Positions 36,801 to 46,887 of a stretch of 64,000 nt of DNA are shown one piece after another. Source of the stretch: Thermocoleostomius sinensis A174 (GTDB lineage Bacteria; Cyanobacteriota; Cyanobacteriia; Elainellales; Elainellaceae); the NCBI RefSeq assembly GCF_026802175.1, contig NZ_CP113797.1, positions 845,026 to 909,025 on the forward strand. The letters run 5' to 3'. A program made the translations under genes and the position numbers. The notes below the pieces were generated by a model. That model did no database searches. It saw nothing but the letters and a program-made list of their open reading frames with translations, and was not told the DNA's origin. Each line of letters opens with the position of its first letter. The first letter of the stretch is position 1.

Positions 36801-37516
36801 TCGTGACGATTGGGTACAGGTAAACGCACCGAGAGATCGCCAGCGGCCACGCGCTCAGTAGCGGCGGACAATTTACGCAGGGGGTTCGAGATATTACGAG
36901 CCAACACCAAGCCAATCAAGCTGAGAAGGATGGCATACAGCGGAATTCCAATCGTGAGGGCATACACCATTCGTCGCGAGGATGCATTGGTTGCCTGCGA
37001 TCGTTCTTGTAGCAATCGTTGTTCCTCGGCTCCCATCTCTTGCACAATTTGGCGGACAGAAGCCATGGCTTGCCGGCCTTGTTCTAGCAACGGGGCCAAG
37101 CTGTCAACCGAGTCAGTTGTGTTGCGAATTTCAATAGCGTCTTGCAGAATTCCCAGTCGCCGCTTGATTACCGATTCTAAATCGTTCAACCGCGCCTGTT
37201 GCTCTGGATTATCTTGAACCAATGGACGTAGATCGCGGATTTGCTCGTCAACGACCTCTACCGCTGTGGTGTACGGCTCAAGAAAGCGTTCATCTTCTGT
37301 GAGGAGGTATCCCCGTTGTCCCGTCTCGGCATTGATGACCGTTACCAACAAGCTTTCTAGCTTGGACAATACTTCATAGGTGTGGGTTTCCCAACGCGAT
37401 CGGTTTACCAATTGCAGCGCACTGGTGTAAAATAGCAGCCCCAAGGCACTAAATAGCAATACGCCCAGAGCAACGCTCAATCCAATCTTAGAACCGATTT
37501 TTAACCGACGCAGCAT
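33887..37516 (-). CDS. Membrane hybrid histidine kinase: CHASE3-HAMP-GAF-HisKA-HATPase-REC-REC-REC
   Basis: A 1209-aa inner-membrane sensor. TM1 (IGLSVALGVLLFSALGLLFY) and TM2 (ALTIGIPLYAILLSLIGLVL) bracket a periplasmic CHASE3 domain (INAETGQRGYLLTEDERFLE). HAMP (NPLRKLSAATERVAAGDLS) and GAF follow, then a long Glu/Gln-rich coiled coil. HisKA has [14 protein letters not shown] and HATPase has [15 protein letters not shown]. Three receivers follow: acceptors in [18 protein letters not shown] and [12 protein letters not shown], each with a conserved Lys. I prefer the ATG at 37516 (MLRRLKIGSKIGL); a TTG at 37558 is also open. It starts 57 nt after the HAMP-array kinase, with which it shares everything from GAF onward. 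Confidence 0.93.
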   Translation of the reverse strand: MLRRLKIGSKIGLSVALGVLLFSALGLLFYTSALQLVNRSRWETHTYEVLSKLESLLVTVINAETGQRGYLLTEDERFLEPYTTAVEVVDEQIRDLRPLVQDNPEQQARLNDLESVIKRRLGILQDAIEIRNTTDSVDSLAPLLEQGRQAMASVRQIVQEMGAEEQRLLQERSQATNASSRRMVYALTIGIPLYAILLSLIGLVLARNISNPLRKLSAATERVAAGDLSVRLPVPNRHDEVGQLAQAFDQMLINLRETTQKNQEQDWLKTNLNHFVQLLQGQRNLDTAARSILSQLAPLVNAQQGLFYLMMEDADQPAYLKLLSTYAYQERKHLANRFQIGEGLVGQCALEKQRILLTQVPADYIKISSGLGEATPLNLVVLPAVFEDQVVAVIELASLYVFDRIHLQFLDQLADSIAILFNSISATMRTEELLKQSQGFTEELQVQQEELTESYQRLEEQTRSLQRSEELLRQQQEELRQSNEELQQLNEELEEKSELLTLRNREVEQKNLALEQARQDIELKVEQLALSSKYKSEFLANMSHELRTPLNSLLILARLLSENNEGNLTDKQVEYARTVYEAGTDLLSLINDVLDLAKIDSGTMIIEPSKTSLPDLCAQLERTFREVANARHLDFHLHLDSHLPSTLYVDSKRLQQVLKNLLANAFKFTEQGQVQLRVYPARDGWSPDRDSLQSADRVIAFAVQDTGIGIAPHQHEVIFEAFQQGDGTTSRKYDGTGLGLSISRKIAHLLGGEIRLESEVGKGSTFTLYLPQSNLPQPLATVSPVPSEAPALPPQPIHPTTALQETAEIPDDRHSITANDQILLIIEDDLKFAQVLLDLARQQGFKGIVTTRGSHGLALAKAFNPDAIMLDVRLPDYDGWMVLDQLKHNPTLRHIPVHIMSVEEGRQRSLQLGAIAHLQKPISREELTQTLMGLRDFVERPVKNLLIVEDDERQRRSIVELIGNGDVQSTAVGSGAEALAALKSDRFDCMVLDLGLPDVDGFALIEQIKQQADLAYLPIIIYTGRQLTASEETRLRQLSDTIIVKDVQSPERLLDETALFLHRIQANLPDSQRQMLQQSQQQDPILVGKTVLIVDDDVRNIFALTSLLEQYQMHVRYAENGRDGISLLQANPDIDLVLMDIMMPEMDGYEAISAIRQMEELKSLPIVALTAKAMQGDREKCLDVGASDYITKPVDTEQLLSLLRVWLYH

Positions 37517-37573
37517 GAGTAATACAAACGTGAGTGCTCCGTTGAGAGCAGGATTCAATTTTCTAGTTTATCG

Positions 37574-40500
37574 CTAGCGGTACAACCAAACTCGCATCAA
37601 CGATAGCAGTTGCTCAATGTCTACTGGTTTAGTGATGTAATCGGACGCTCCTGCTTCAATGCATTTTTCGCGATCGCCCTGCATCGCTTTGGCCGTTAGA
37701 GCAATGATGGGAACTTCGGCAAACGCTTCCATCTGGCGAATTGCCTGCATGGTTTCGTATCCATCCATTTCTGGCATCATAATATCCATCAGCACCAAGT
37801 GAATGCCTGGGGTGCTTTGCAACATGCGAATGCCATCTCGACCATTTTCAGCATAAAACACCTGCATTTGATACTGTTCCAACATACTGGTGAGGGCAAA
37901 GATATTGCGAACATCATCATCGACAATCAATACCCGTTTGCCGACCAACACGGGGTCATTTTGCTGTAACTGCTCCAGCAGCGACTGCTTGGCTTCTGGT
38001 AAGTTAGCTTGAACGCGATGTAAAAACAGCGTGGTTTCATCGAGGAGACGTTCAGGTGACTGCACATCTTTGACAATGATGCTCTCTGATACGCGCCGCA
38101 ACTGGGTTTCCTCTTGAGGCGTTAGTTCTTTGCCGGTATAAACAATAATGGGCAAATAGTTCAAGTTTGGGTCTTGTTTGATTTGCTCCAGTAGATCAAA
38201 TCCATTCATATCTGGCAGTCCCAAATCCAGGACCATGCAATCGAAATGTTCCGATCGCAGTGCCTTCAAGGCGTCTGCTCCGGTTCCCACTGCCAGTGTT
38301 GAAACATCGCCATTACCAATCAACTCCATCAAGCTCTGGCGTTGTAGTTCATCGTCTTCGACAATCAACAGGTTTTTGACTGGACGTTCTACGAATTGTT
38401 TGATGGCATTCAGAGCATTCAAGAGGGCTTCATTGCCGACTGGTTTTTGTAAATAAGCAATGGCTCCTCGCTGTAAGCTGCGCTGAAGCCCTTCTTCCAC
38501 CGACATAATGTGTACCGGAATGTGGCGAGTTGTCGGATTGTGCTTGAGCCGATCGAGCACCATCCAACCATCCATCACAGGTAAGCGAATATCTAACACA
38601 ATGGCAGAGGGTTTGAACTCTTGCGCTAGTGCCAAGCCGACATCGCCCCGCAGCGCCACCAACCCCTTGAAGCCTTGTTCGCGTACCAAGTCCAACAGAA
38701 TGCGAGCAAAGTTGAGATCATCTTCAATAATTAATAGCGATCGATCGCCAGGTTGAATTACAGCCCGATCATCCGCAAGCTCGTTCTGCATGAACTGATC
38801 TATTGGTTGAGACACAGGAGAAGTGGCAGAGGACGGTTCCACAGACGCTCGACGAAAGACGCGATGGGTTTCCGATCGGGCTTTTGAGGGTATCGTCAGT
38901 GGATAGGATTGCGGCAAATACAGTGTAAAGGTACTGCCCTGTCCTAGTTCGCTGGTCAGACGAATTTCACCGCCTAGCAGATGTGCAATTTCGCGGCTAA
39001 TCGACAATCCCAAGCCAGTGCCACCAAAACGTCGGCTAGTGGTACCATCCGCCTGCTGAAAGGCTTCAAAAATAAGTTGCTGTTTGTCTGAGGCGATACC
39101 AATGCCTGTATCTTGTACGCTGAAGGCAATGACGCGATCGGCTTGGTTCAAGGTTTCTTGATCACGGGACCAACCGTGGGTGGCAAGGCTCACATCCAAC
39201 GTTACCTGACCTTGTTCGGTAAATTTGAAGGCATTCGCCAACAAGTTTTTCAGGACTTGCTGAAGCCGCTTCGAGTCGGTTTGGATGGTGGGTGGTAGGT
39301 TAGGGTCAAACTGAAGCACAAACTCCAAGTGTTTATCGTGGGCAATTTGGCTAAAGGTGCGCTCCATTTGTTCTCGCAAGTCGCGGAACTGCACCGCACT
39401 TAGATCGATCGACATCGTGCCCGACTCAATCTTCGCTAGATCTAAAATGTCATTGATCAACAACAGCAAATCATTTCCAGCCGAAAAAATTGTGCGGGCA
39501 TATTCGACTTGTTTGTCAGTTAAATTCCGATCGCCGTTCTCTGACAAAAGTCTTGCCAAAATCAATAAGCTGTTTAAAGGCGTTCGCAGTTCATGTGACA
39601 TGTTGGCTAAAAATTCCGACTTATATTTTGAAGTCAGTGCCAACTGTTCGGCTTTTTCTTCTAGCGATCGTTTCGCATATTCAATCTCACGATTTTTCCG
39701 CTCAACTTCGCGGTTTTGTATCGCTAATAGTTCCGCTTTTTCTTCTAACTCTTCGTTGGTTTGTTGTAATTGTTCTTGCTGATTCTTCAATAATTCTTCA
39801 GATGCTTTCAGCGTTTGCGCTTGCTGCTCTAGGCGTTTGTTGGTTTCGGTCAGTTCTTTTTGTTGAGTTTGCAGTTCTTCTGCCAATGACTGGGATTGCT
39901 TCAGCAGTTCTTCGGTGCGCATACTAGCGGCGATCGTATTCAGCACAATGGCAATACTTTCAGTCAGTTGATCAAAGAAGGTGAGATGAATTTCGCTGAA
40001 GCGCTGAAACGAAGCCAGTTCAATGACGGCTGTCACCTGCCCTTCAAACAACACCGGCAACACAACCGCATTTAAAGGCGTCGCTTCGCCCAGTCCAGAA
40101 CTGATCTTAATGTAGTCAGAGGGAACGTCTGTTAGTAGAATGCGCTCCTTCTCTAGGGCACATTGTCCCACCAAACCTTCACCCACGTGAAAGCGATTGG
40201 ACAGATGTTTACGCTCTCGGTAGGCATAGGTGCTGAGCAACTTCAGGTAAGGAGCATGATCTTCGCTACTCTCCATCAAGTAGAAGACACCGTGCTGAGC
40301 AGATACAAGGGGAGCAAGTTCGGACAGAATCAACCGAGAGACCGTTTCAAGATCGCGCTGTCCTTGCAACATACGAGTGAATTTAGCGAGGTTCGTTTTC
40401 AGCCAGTCTTGCTCGGTATTCTTTTGCGTTGTTTCCCGCAAGTTAGCAATCATTAAGTTGACATTATCCTTGAGGATCGCCACTTCGCCCTGCGCTTCCA

Positions 40501-43108
40501 CGGCGATTGATCGAGTCAAATCGCCCTTAGTAACAGCCGTCGCTACTTCCGCGATCGCCCGGACTTGGGTCGTCAAGTTGGCAGCCAGTTCATTGACGTT
40601 ATCAGTGAGATCACGCCAGGTTCCAGATGCGCCCGGCACTTTCGCCTGACCGCCCAGCTTACCCTCAATACCCACTTCTCGCGCCACCGTCGTCACCTGT
40701 TCCGCAAACGTTGCCAGTGTTTCAATCATTTCGTTGATCGTATCTGCCAGCGTTTCAATTTCGCCCTTAGCTTCTAGCATTAGCTTCTGTTTCAAATTTC
40801 CGTTGGCCACTGCCGTCACCACTTTGGCAATGCCCCGGACTTGGGCTGTCAAGTTCCCCGCCATGAGGTTGACCGAATCGGTGAGGTCTTTCCAGGTGCC
40901 TGCCACGCCTTTGACATCGGCTTGCCCCCCCAAAATTCCCTCAGACCCCACCTCTCGCGCCACCCGGGTCACTTCCGAAGCAAACGAGTTCAACTGATCC
41001 ACCATGGTGTTAATGGTGTTCTTCAACTCCAGGATTTCGCCCTTGACATCTACGGTGATTTTCTTCGATAAATCCCCATTCGCTACAGCGGTTGTCACTT
41101 CCGCAATGCCCCGGACTTGGGCTGTCAAGTTCCCCGCCATGAGGTTGACCGAATCGGTGAGGTCTTTCCAGGTGCCTGCCACGCCTTTGACATCGGCTTG
41201 CCCCCCCAAAATTCCCTCAGACCCCACCTCTCGCGCCACCCGGGTCACTTCCGAAGCAAACGAGTTCAACTGATCCACCATGGTGTTAATGGTGTTCTTC
41301 AACTCCAGGATTTCGCCCTTGACATCTACAGTAATCTTCTTCGATAAATCCCCGTTCGCCACGGCTTTTGTCACTTCAGCAATGTTGCGCACCTGTCCAG
41401 TCAGATTGCCCGCCATCGAGTTGACATTATCCGTCAGGTCTTTCCAGATTCCTGCTACGCCACGCACATAGGCCTGCACGCCCAGCTTGCCTTCCGACCC
41501 CACTTCCCGTGCCACGCGCGTTACCTCTGAGGCAAAAGCGCTGAGTTGATCCACCATGGTGTTAATGGTGTTCTTCAACTCTAGGATTTCGCCCTTGACA
41601 TCTACGGTGATTTTCTTCGATAAATCCCCATTCGCTACAGCGGTTGTCACTTCCGCAATGCCCCGGACTTGGGCTGTCAAGTTCCCCGCCATGAGGTTGA
41701 CCGAATCGGTGAGGTCTTTCCAGGTGCCTGCCACGCCTTTGACATCGGCTTGCCCCCCCAAAATTCCCTCAGACCCCACCTCTCGCGCCACCCGGGTCAC
41801 TTCCGAAGCAAACGAGTTCAACTGATCCACCATGGTGTTAATGGTGTTCTTCAACTCCAGGATTTCGCCCTTGACATCTACAGTAATCTTCTTCGATAAA
41901 TCCCCGTTCGCCACGGCTGTCGTGACGGTAGCAATGTTGCGCACCTGCGCCGTTAAGCTACCTGCCATAAAGTTCACTGAATCGGTGAGGTCTTTCCAGG
42001 TACCTGCCACGCCACGCACGTCTGCCTGCACGCCCAGCTTGCCTTCCGACCCCACTTCCCGTGCCACGCGCGTTACCTCTGAGGCAAAAGCGCTGAGTTG
42101 ATCCACCATGGTGTTAATGGTGTTCTTCAACTCTAGGATTTCGCCCTTGACTTGAACTGTAATTTTCTTGGACAAGTCACCGTTGGCGATCGCCGTTGCC
42201 ACTTCAGCAATGTTGCGCACCTGTCCAGTCAGATTGCCCGCCATCGAGTTGACATTATCCGTCAGGTCTTTCCAAGTGCCCGCCACACCGGGTACTTCTG
42301 CTTGTACTCCCAGCTTGCCTTCAGTGCCCACTTCCCGCGCCACGCGCGTTACCTCTGAGGCAAACGAGTTTAACTGATCCACCATGATGTTAATGGTGTT
42401 CTTCAACTCTAGGATTTCGCCGCGCACGTTCACCGTAATTTTCTTGGACAAGTCACCGTTGGCGATCGCCGTTGCCACTTCAGCAATGTTGCGCACCTGT
42501 CCAGTCAGATTGCCCGCCATCGAGTTGACATTATCCGTCAGGTCTTTCCAAGTGCCCGCCACACCGGGTACTTCTGCTTGTACTCCCAGCTTGCCTTCAG
42601 TGCCCACTTCCCGCGCCACGCGCGTTACCTCTGAGGCAAACGAGTTTAACTGATCCACCATCGTGTTAACAATATGAGTGGTTTGCAGGAACTCGCCCCG
42701 TAAGGGTCGCCCATCAATTTCGGTGGCGATCGTTTGCGTTAAATCTCCGTTGGCAACTGCCCGAATGACCCGTGTGGTTTCCGTCATCGGTTGCACCAGA
42801 TCGGTGATCACCATATTCACTGAGTCAATGCAAGCCCGCCACGATCCCTTCGCACCGCTGCCCAACGTGGCACGTTCATTGATTTTGCCTTCCTTCCCCA
42901 CCACCGTACTGATGCGCTCTAGCTCCGCTGTCATCTGTTCATTGCGTTCAATGATGTCATTGAGCGTATCAGCAATCTTGCCTGCAATCCCCACTTGGTC
43001 ACTGGGCATTCGGACTGAGAAATTGCCTTTTTTAACGTCTGTCAACGTCCGTAGCAGTTGTTTGAGGTCAAGGCTATCGGTATCTGGAGTGGCTTGAGCG
43101 GTTGACAT
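37574..43108 (-). CDS. Giant soluble hybrid histidine kinase with tandem HAMP array, GAF, HisKA, HATPase and three receivers
   Basis: An 1844-aa kinase with no membrane span. Residues about 15-900 form roughly ten HAMP-type units; seven (205-848) are in exact 92-aa register, with the motif (V/A)[27 protein letters not shown] and VAREVGxEGxLG in each. GAF (about 910-1065) and a Glu/Gln coiled coil follow. Then come HisKA ([14 protein letters not shown]), HATPase ([15 protein letters not shown]) and three receivers with acceptors in [24 protein letters not shown] and [16 protein letters not shown]-array kinases of this type include fungal group III osmosensors and bacterial relatives. It is the first gene of the signalling transcript. 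Ligand unknown. Confidence 0.94.
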   Translation of the reverse strand: MSTAQATPDTDSLDLKQLLRTLTDVKKGNFSVRMPSDQVGIAGKIADTLNDIIERNEQMTAELERISTVVGKEGKINERATLGSGAKGSWRACIDSVNMVITDLVQPMTETTRVIRAVANGDLTQTIATEIDGRPLRGEFLQTTHIVNTMVDQLNSFASEVTRVAREVGTEGKLGVQAEVPGVAGTWKDLTDNVNSMAGNLTGQVRNIAEVATAIANGDLSKKITVNVRGEILELKNTINIMVDQLNSFASEVTRVAREVGTEGKLGVQAEVPGVAGTWKDLTDNVNSMAGNLTGQVRNIAEVATAIANGDLSKKITVQVKGEILELKNTINTMVDQLSAFASEVTRVAREVGSEGKLGVQADVRGVAGTWKDLTDSVNFMAGSLTAQVRNIATVTTAVANGDLSKKITVDVKGEILELKNTINTMVDQLNSFASEVTRVAREVGSEGILGGQADVKGVAGTWKDLTDSVNLMAGNLTAQVRGIAEVTTAVANGDLSKKITVDVKGEILELKNTINTMVDQLSAFASEVTRVAREVGSEGKLGVQAYVRGVAGIWKDLTDNVNSMAGNLTGQVRNIAEVTKAVANGDLSKKITVDVKGEILELKNTINTMVDQLNSFASEVTRVAREVGSEGILGGQADVKGVAGTWKDLTDSVNLMAGNLTAQVRGIAEVTTAVANGDLSKKITVDVKGEILELKNTINTMVDQLNSFASEVTRVAREVGSEGILGGQADVKGVAGTWKDLTDSVNLMAGNLTAQVRGIAKVVTAVANGNLKQKLMLEAKGEIETLADTINEMIETLATFAEQVTTVAREVGIEGKLGGQAKVPGASGTWRDLTDNVNELAANLTTQVRAIAEVATAVTKGDLTRSIAVEAQGEVAILKDNVNLMIANLRETTQKNTEQDWLKTNLAKFTRMLQGQRDLETVSRLILSELAPLVSAQHGVFYLMESSEDHAPYLKLLSTYAYRERKHLSNRFHVGEGLVGQCALEKERILLTDVPSDYIKISSGLGEATPLNAVVLPVLFEGQVTAVIELASFQRFSEIHLTFFDQLTESIAIVLNTIAASMRTEELLKQSQSLAEELQTQQKELTETNKRLEQQAQTLKASEELLKNQQEQLQQTNEELEEKAELLAIQNREVERKNREIEYAKRSLEEKAEQLALTSKYKSEFLANMSHELRTPLNSLLILARLLSENGDRNLTDKQVEYARTIFSAGNDLLLLINDILDLAKIESGTMSIDLSAVQFRDLREQMERTFSQIAHDKHLEFVLQFDPNLPPTIQTDSKRLQQVLKNLLANAFKFTEQGQVTLDVSLATHGWSRDQETLNQADRVIAFSVQDTGIGIASDKQQLIFEAFQQADGTTSRRFGGTGLGLSISREIAHLLGGEIRLTSELGQGSTFTLYLPQSYPLTIPSKARSETHRVFRRASVEPSSATSPVSQPIDQFMQNELADDRAVIQPGDRSLLIIEDDLNFARILLDLVREQGFKGLVALRGDVGLALAQEFKPSAIVLDIRLPVMDGWMVLDRLKHNPTTRHIPVHIMSVEEGLQRSLQRGAIAYLQKPVGNEALLNALNAIKQFVERPVKNLLIVEDDELQRQSLMELIGNGDVSTLAVGTGADALKALRSEHFDCMVLDLGLPDMNGFDLLEQIKQDPNLNYLPIIVYTGKELTPQEETQLRRVSESIIVKDVQSPERLLDETTLFLHRVQANLPEAKQSLLEQLQQNDPVLVGKRVLIVDDDVRNIFALTSMLEQYQMQVFYAENGRDGIRMLQSTPGIHLVLMDIMMPEMDGYETMQAIRQMEAFAEVPIIALTAKAMQGDREKCIEAGASDYITKPVDIEQLLSLMRVWLYR
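40565..42496. repeat. 276-bp tandem repeats encoding HAMP units
   Basis: Seven consecutive 276-bp units inside the giant kinase gene encode 92 aa each. The inner four (40,841-41,944) are nearly identical at DNA level: for example the word ATGGTGTTAATGGTGTTCTT recurs at 276-nt steps around 41,280, 41,556 and 41,832. The outer units are more diverged, as expected if internal duplication and gene conversion act in the centre. Short-read assemblies can collapse such a region. Confidence 0.9.
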
Positions 43109-43305
43109 TGGAAAACCTTCAAAGGATAGGTTGACGCAGGGGATCGGTGTAGTGCGAGAGTGGAATCTCTAAAACTAAGCAAAGAAATTTAAGACGATCG
43201 CCATCACTCGATAGAGGTGTGCCTAGACAATGCCACAGCATAACCCTCTACTTATAGATAGATTCCTAAATAGTTCATTATATGAGTGATAAATCAAGCG
43301 CGGCT

Positions 43306-43323
43306 CTCTATCTTGAGATAGAG
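43306..43323. other. Perfect 8-bp stem hairpin in the kinase leader region
   Basis: CTCTATCT-TG-AGATAGAG is a perfect inverted repeat with a two-base centre. It lies in the 254-nt spacer between the end of the last glycosyltransferase gene and the start of the giant kinase, both on the minus strand. It has no T-tract. It could be a regulator binding site or the terminator stem of the glycosyltransferase operon. Confidence 0.4.
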
Positions 43324-43362
43324 TCCTGTAATAGCCACAGCCTTGTAGTCTACCAACTGGTT

Positions 43363-44304
43363 CTATTTTGACGATTGTGAATGATGAATCATCCCTAGCA
43401 TGTTCCTAAACGATTGCTTCCTTTGCTGGCGTTGTTCCCAAAAAAATCCTGCGACGTTCGCCACCTGAGACACAATGAACAGTATGCTGAGGAGTAAACG
43501 CGATTGTGACGTAGGCTGCGAGAACGGGTAGATTAGCAAGTGATAGTAAAACGACCACGGTTCCACGCGAATTTTGCCAGCCGATCGCTGGGCCCGCAGT
43601 TGATGAAAATGATAAGCTCCGCGTCCATAGTTAACGTGTTGTCGCCAAAATTTCTTCAGTGTTAACTCATGGGCATGGTGAATCTGTGCGGCGGGTACGT
43701 AGCGCATGGTGTGGCCGTGGTGCAACAACCGATCGCACAGTTCCCGATCTTCGCCGGCCGCTAGCGGAAACGTCGTGTCAAACCTGCCGATGCTATGAAA
43801 CAGATGCGTAGGCAAGGCAAAATTGTTGGAGGCAAAAAACTGAGCCTGATCAACCTGAGCATTGTAATAGTCGTATAGGTAATCAATCAGCAATTGGCTT
43901 GCCGTTGAATAAAGGTTATGCGGCAGTGCATTCAACGCTCGTCCACCCACGATCGAGTCTGGATACTTTGTAAAATGAGCTTCTAATACTTGCAACCAGT
44001 CTGGCAACGGGGCACAGTCATCATCGGTAAACACGAGATATTGCCCTTGGGCCTGAGTTGCACCCACATTGCGGGCTGTAGCGGGTCCCGCATTGGCTTG
44101 TTGAATCAATGTGAGATTAAGCGATTCCTGAAAGGGAACGGTTGTTGGTTGAATCGGAGGATGACTGCCATCGTCTACGACCACAACTTCAAATCGATCG
44201 CGCGGATACTCTAACTGAGTAATGGCAGTTAAACACTTGGCTAAGCGATCGGGACGATTGTACGTGGGAATGACGATAGAGAAAAGCAGGTGATCTGAAA
44301 TCAT
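43363..44304 (-). CDS. Glycosyltransferase family 2
   Basis: A 313-aa GT-A fold transferase. The N-terminal FSIVIPTYNRPDRLAKCL, nucleotide-binding VVVDDGSHPP, metal-binding FTDDDCAPLPDWL and the later AAGEDRELCDRL (catalytic-base region) are in family order. A hydrophobic segment near residues 265-285 (LLLSILFIVSQVANVAGFF) could anchor it to the membrane. I chose the ATG at 44304; the frame extends 21 codons upstream without family resemblance. It is the last gene of a minus-strand series of glycosyltransferases that likely builds a surface polysaccharide or glycolipid. Donor and acceptor are unknown. Confidence 0.88.
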   Translation of the reverse strand: MISDHLLFSIVIPTYNRPDRLAKCLTAITQLEYPRDRFEVVVVDDGSHPPIQPTTVPFQESLNLTLIQQANAGPATARNVGATQAQGQYLVFTDDDCAPLPDWLQVLEAHFTKYPDSIVGGRALNALPHNLYSTASQLLIDYLYDYYNAQVDQAQFFASNNFALPTHLFHSIGRFDTTFPLAAGEDRELCDRLLHHGHTMRYVPAAQIHHAHELTLKKFWRQHVNYGRGAYHFHQLRAQRSAGKIRVEPWSFYYHLLIYPFSQPTSQSRLLLSILFIVSQVANVAGFFWEQRQQRKQSFRNMLGMIHHSQSSK

Positions 44305-44422
44305 TGGTAAAGGCGAGTGAAACAATAAAGGTAATAGATAGTGAATCAAATGCCCGCATTCGCCCAAAATAACGAATCAGCTTGGCAACCCCAAGTGTGA
44401 ATGGCTGACCCAATCATCACAA

Positions 44423-45463
44423 CTATTTTGAATGACTAATCAAAGACGTGGTAGTCGTCTGAGAAGAGATATCATGCGATCGATACTTTTGGGTTTGCCT
44501 AGCGTGGCGATCAGTCAGATACCGATTCAGCAGATGCTCTAAGCGCATCAGTCCCTGTGATAGCAAGCCACTGCCAATTCCAAACGTTGCGCGTTTCACA
44601 AATGGATCAATAATTGTGCCATAGCGTCGCCAGCCTAGTTTTTTGTATTTTGCTTGAAAATAACCATCTTCTGCTAAATTCCATTTTTCGCGGAGGCGTT
44701 GCAAACTGCTCAGCGTCCAAGCATCACTCCAGCGCAGCATGTAATAGTGTAAATCGCTCCATTCTAGGGGCGGTCCCGGCACATAGGTCACTAAACTCGC
44801 GGGTTCAAAATAGACTGTGCCGCCCGCTTCCCGGACGGTCATACAAAAGTCTAAATGCTCTTTAGTGTTGAGCATTTGTTCATCTAGTTGTCCAATACGA
44901 TCGAAAATCTCAGTGCGCACCAACACACAGTGAAATTCTGCCAGTTCTGTTTGTTGACGCTCTAAATCCTGGCGCAAGGCTGACACCTGCTGTCCTTGAC
45001 TATACATCTTCTCGCGAATCCGTCGTCGCCCAGTATTATCTTGCCAAACGTGCGATTGTCCGCCTGCAAAATGCACAATTTCATGAACAGGTTCGTTTTG
45101 ACACATCAATGGCCCAACGACAGTGGCACCAGTCTCTTCGGCACATTGTACTAATGCCTCTAACCAACCGGGGGACACAATCACATCATTGTCTACAAAC
45201 ACCAAATATTTTGTCTTCACCTGTGCCAAACCAATATTACGTGCCTGGTTCGGATAAAGGTAATATTCAGTACGAATTAAATGAAAGTTTTTTTCTTGGG
45301 ATTTTTGTTTTAAATAGTGTTGAACGTTCGCAGGTGAATTGCCATCAACGTATACCAATTGAAACGGCAACGTTGTATATTGATAAATACTTTCGAGGGA
45401 TGCTTGAGCACAGCTAAATCGTTCGCGTGGCACAACAACGAGGGTTACTAATAGTTCATTCAT
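44423..45463 (-). CDS. Glycosyltransferase family 2
   Basis: A 346-aa transferase whose ATG at 45463 is fixed by an AAGGAG site seven bases upstream. The GT-A core shows LLVTLVVVPRERFSCAQASL, LVYVDGNSP, YLYPNQARNIGLAQVKTKY and the metal-site LVFVDNDVIVSPGWLEAL (DND). Later, NTKEHLDFCMTVREAGG is the acceptor-side acid motif. The C-terminal 80 residues are basic. It lies between a GT2 and a GT4 gene with gaps of 118 and 86 nt, consistent with one operon. The specific linkage it makes cannot be inferred. Confidence 0.86.
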   Translation of the reverse strand: MNELLVTLVVVPRERFSCAQASLESIYQYTTLPFQLVYVDGNSPANVQHYLKQKSQEKNFHLIRTEYYLYPNQARNIGLAQVKTKYLVFVDNDVIVSPGWLEALVQCAEETGATVVGPLMCQNEPVHEIVHFAGGQSHVWQDNTGRRRIREKMYSQGQQVSALRQDLERQQTELAEFHCVLVRTEIFDRIGQLDEQMLNTKEHLDFCMTVREAGGTVYFEPASLVTYVPGPPLEWSDLHYYMLRWSDAWTLSSLQRLREKWNLAEDGYFQAKYKKLGWRRYGTIIDPFVKRATFGIGSGLLSQGLMRLEHLLNRYLTDRHARQTQKYRSHDISSQTTTTSLISHSK

Positions 45464-45549
45464 CGTTCTTACTCCTTGTAAAAGATTGATCTCACTATGT
45501 TCTTTAGTAGATTTCAAACTGAAGGTCACTGATTCATATTGGAATAATC

Positions 45550-46785
45550 CTATTGGTTAGAAGTAGATTGAAGTACCTGTTGGTAAATGGAAACTAGGCG
45601 ATCGTTAAGGGACTGTAAATCAAAATGAGTTTCTACGTACCTGCGCCCCGCCTGCCCCATTGCCGCCCAGCGATCGGGGTGCTCCACTAAATACCCTAAT
45701 GTTTCAGCTAGGGCATTGACATCACGTTCTGGAACCAACAGTCCTGATACACCATCTTCGACCAGTTCGGGAATGCCACCATGATATGTACTGACCACTG
45801 GTAAACCCATGGCCATCGCTTCTTTCAAGACATTAATCGGTGCATCTTGATCCCCGGTATCAGCGGTAATGCTGGGGGCAATAAAAAGGTGGGTTTGATC
45901 CAAAATCTCGATGATCTCTTGCTCGTTCTTCCACCCCACGAGTTTCACAACGGTGCTCAGGTTGAGGGCTTGAATCAGATGTTCCAACGAGTGCCGCAGC
46001 GGCCCGTCGCCAATAATGGTGTACTCCAAGTTGGGATACTGCTCTATTCGCTGAGCGATCGCTCGAATCACATACTCAATTCCTTTTTTTTCTACTAACC
46101 GCCCTGTAGTTGCTAGGCGAATCGGTTCGGCAGGTTGAAGATAGCGGGGCTTAAAGGTAAATTTATGTACATCCAGCCCAGAAAAATGCACCAAAATTCG
46201 GTCAGGATCACAACCTAACTGAATAGCTTTTTGTCGAAAGAATTCGCAGTTCGCTAAAAAGAAATCTCCTTGTTGGAACAGTTCGTGATACACTGTTTCG
46301 CCACGTTCTTTCACAAATTGACTAATATCATGCCCTCGAAACATCGTGATCAGTTTTGCCTGAGGAGCGTTCACTGCTCGAAACCAAAGGCCGCGAAATC
46401 CTTGTGTGCCAAACTGACAGTGAACAATATCATAAGGCTGTGTCATAGACGGTGCTATGCTGTAAAACAATCGCAGTGAAGCGGCTAACAGTCCATATTG
46501 AAACACATTGAGCGATCGCAGCCACCGTCTTGGAGTATAACCCTGGAACAGTAACAGAACACCCTTCAGAACTCGCACTAACCCGTGAGTCGGAATCGGT
46601 GTTAAGTAATAGGTTCGCTGCAACAACTGATACTTTTCTACATCGGGGTGCAGTTTCGCTGTTTCGCCTTCATATTCAGCGTAGATATCTACCTCATGCC
46701 CACGATCGATCAATCCTGTAATTTGATTGAGGATGAAAGTTTCTGATAGGCGAGGAAAATGACCAACGATGAAGGCAACTCTCAT
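45550..46785 (-). CDS. Glycosyltransferase family 4
   Basis: A 411-aa GT-B fold retaining transferase. The N-terminus MRVAFIVGHFPRLSETFILNQI is a common start in colanic-acid type GT4 enzymes, and the ATG at 46785 is chosen for that reason. The donor-binding half contains TTGRLVEKKGIEYVIRAI, IIGDGPLRHSLE, FIAPS and the KEAMAMGLPVVSTYHGGIPE stretch with the conserved glutamate. The sequence resembles WcaL/ExoL-like exopolysaccharide transferases. It is in the middle of the glycan operon, with 102 nt to the preceding GT2. Confidence 0.9.
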   Translation of the reverse strand: MRVAFIVGHFPRLSETFILNQITGLIDRGHEVDIYAEYEGETAKLHPDVEKYQLLQRTYYLTPIPTHGLVRVLKGVLLLFQGYTPRRWLRSLNVFQYGLLAASLRLFYSIAPSMTQPYDIVHCQFGTQGFRGLWFRAVNAPQAKLITMFRGHDISQFVKERGETVYHELFQQGDFFLANCEFFRQKAIQLGCDPDRILVHFSGLDVHKFTFKPRYLQPAEPIRLATTGRLVEKKGIEYVIRAIAQRIEQYPNLEYTIIGDGPLRHSLEHLIQALNLSTVVKLVGWKNEQEIIEILDQTHLFIAPSITADTGDQDAPINVLKEAMAMGLPVVSTYHGGIPELVEDGVSGLLVPERDVNALAETLGYLVEHPDRWAAMGQAGRRYVETHFDLQSLNDRLVSIYQQVLQSTSNQ

Positions 46786-46887
46786 AATCACACAGCCATA
46801 ATTACACAGCGCAACTAAAAGATAAGACAAATCGTGCAAACAGTAATGCTAACCACAATAGCAGTAAGACAATCAGCGGTTCTAAAC

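Noticed and set aside
40565-42496. CRISPR array
   Set aside because: Period 276 bp, no short repeat/spacer structure, and an intact reading frame through all units.
40377-42653. Repeated plus-strand frames of 69-89 codons
   Set aside because: They are antisense images of the 276-bp HAMP repeats and recur simply because the coding strand repeats.
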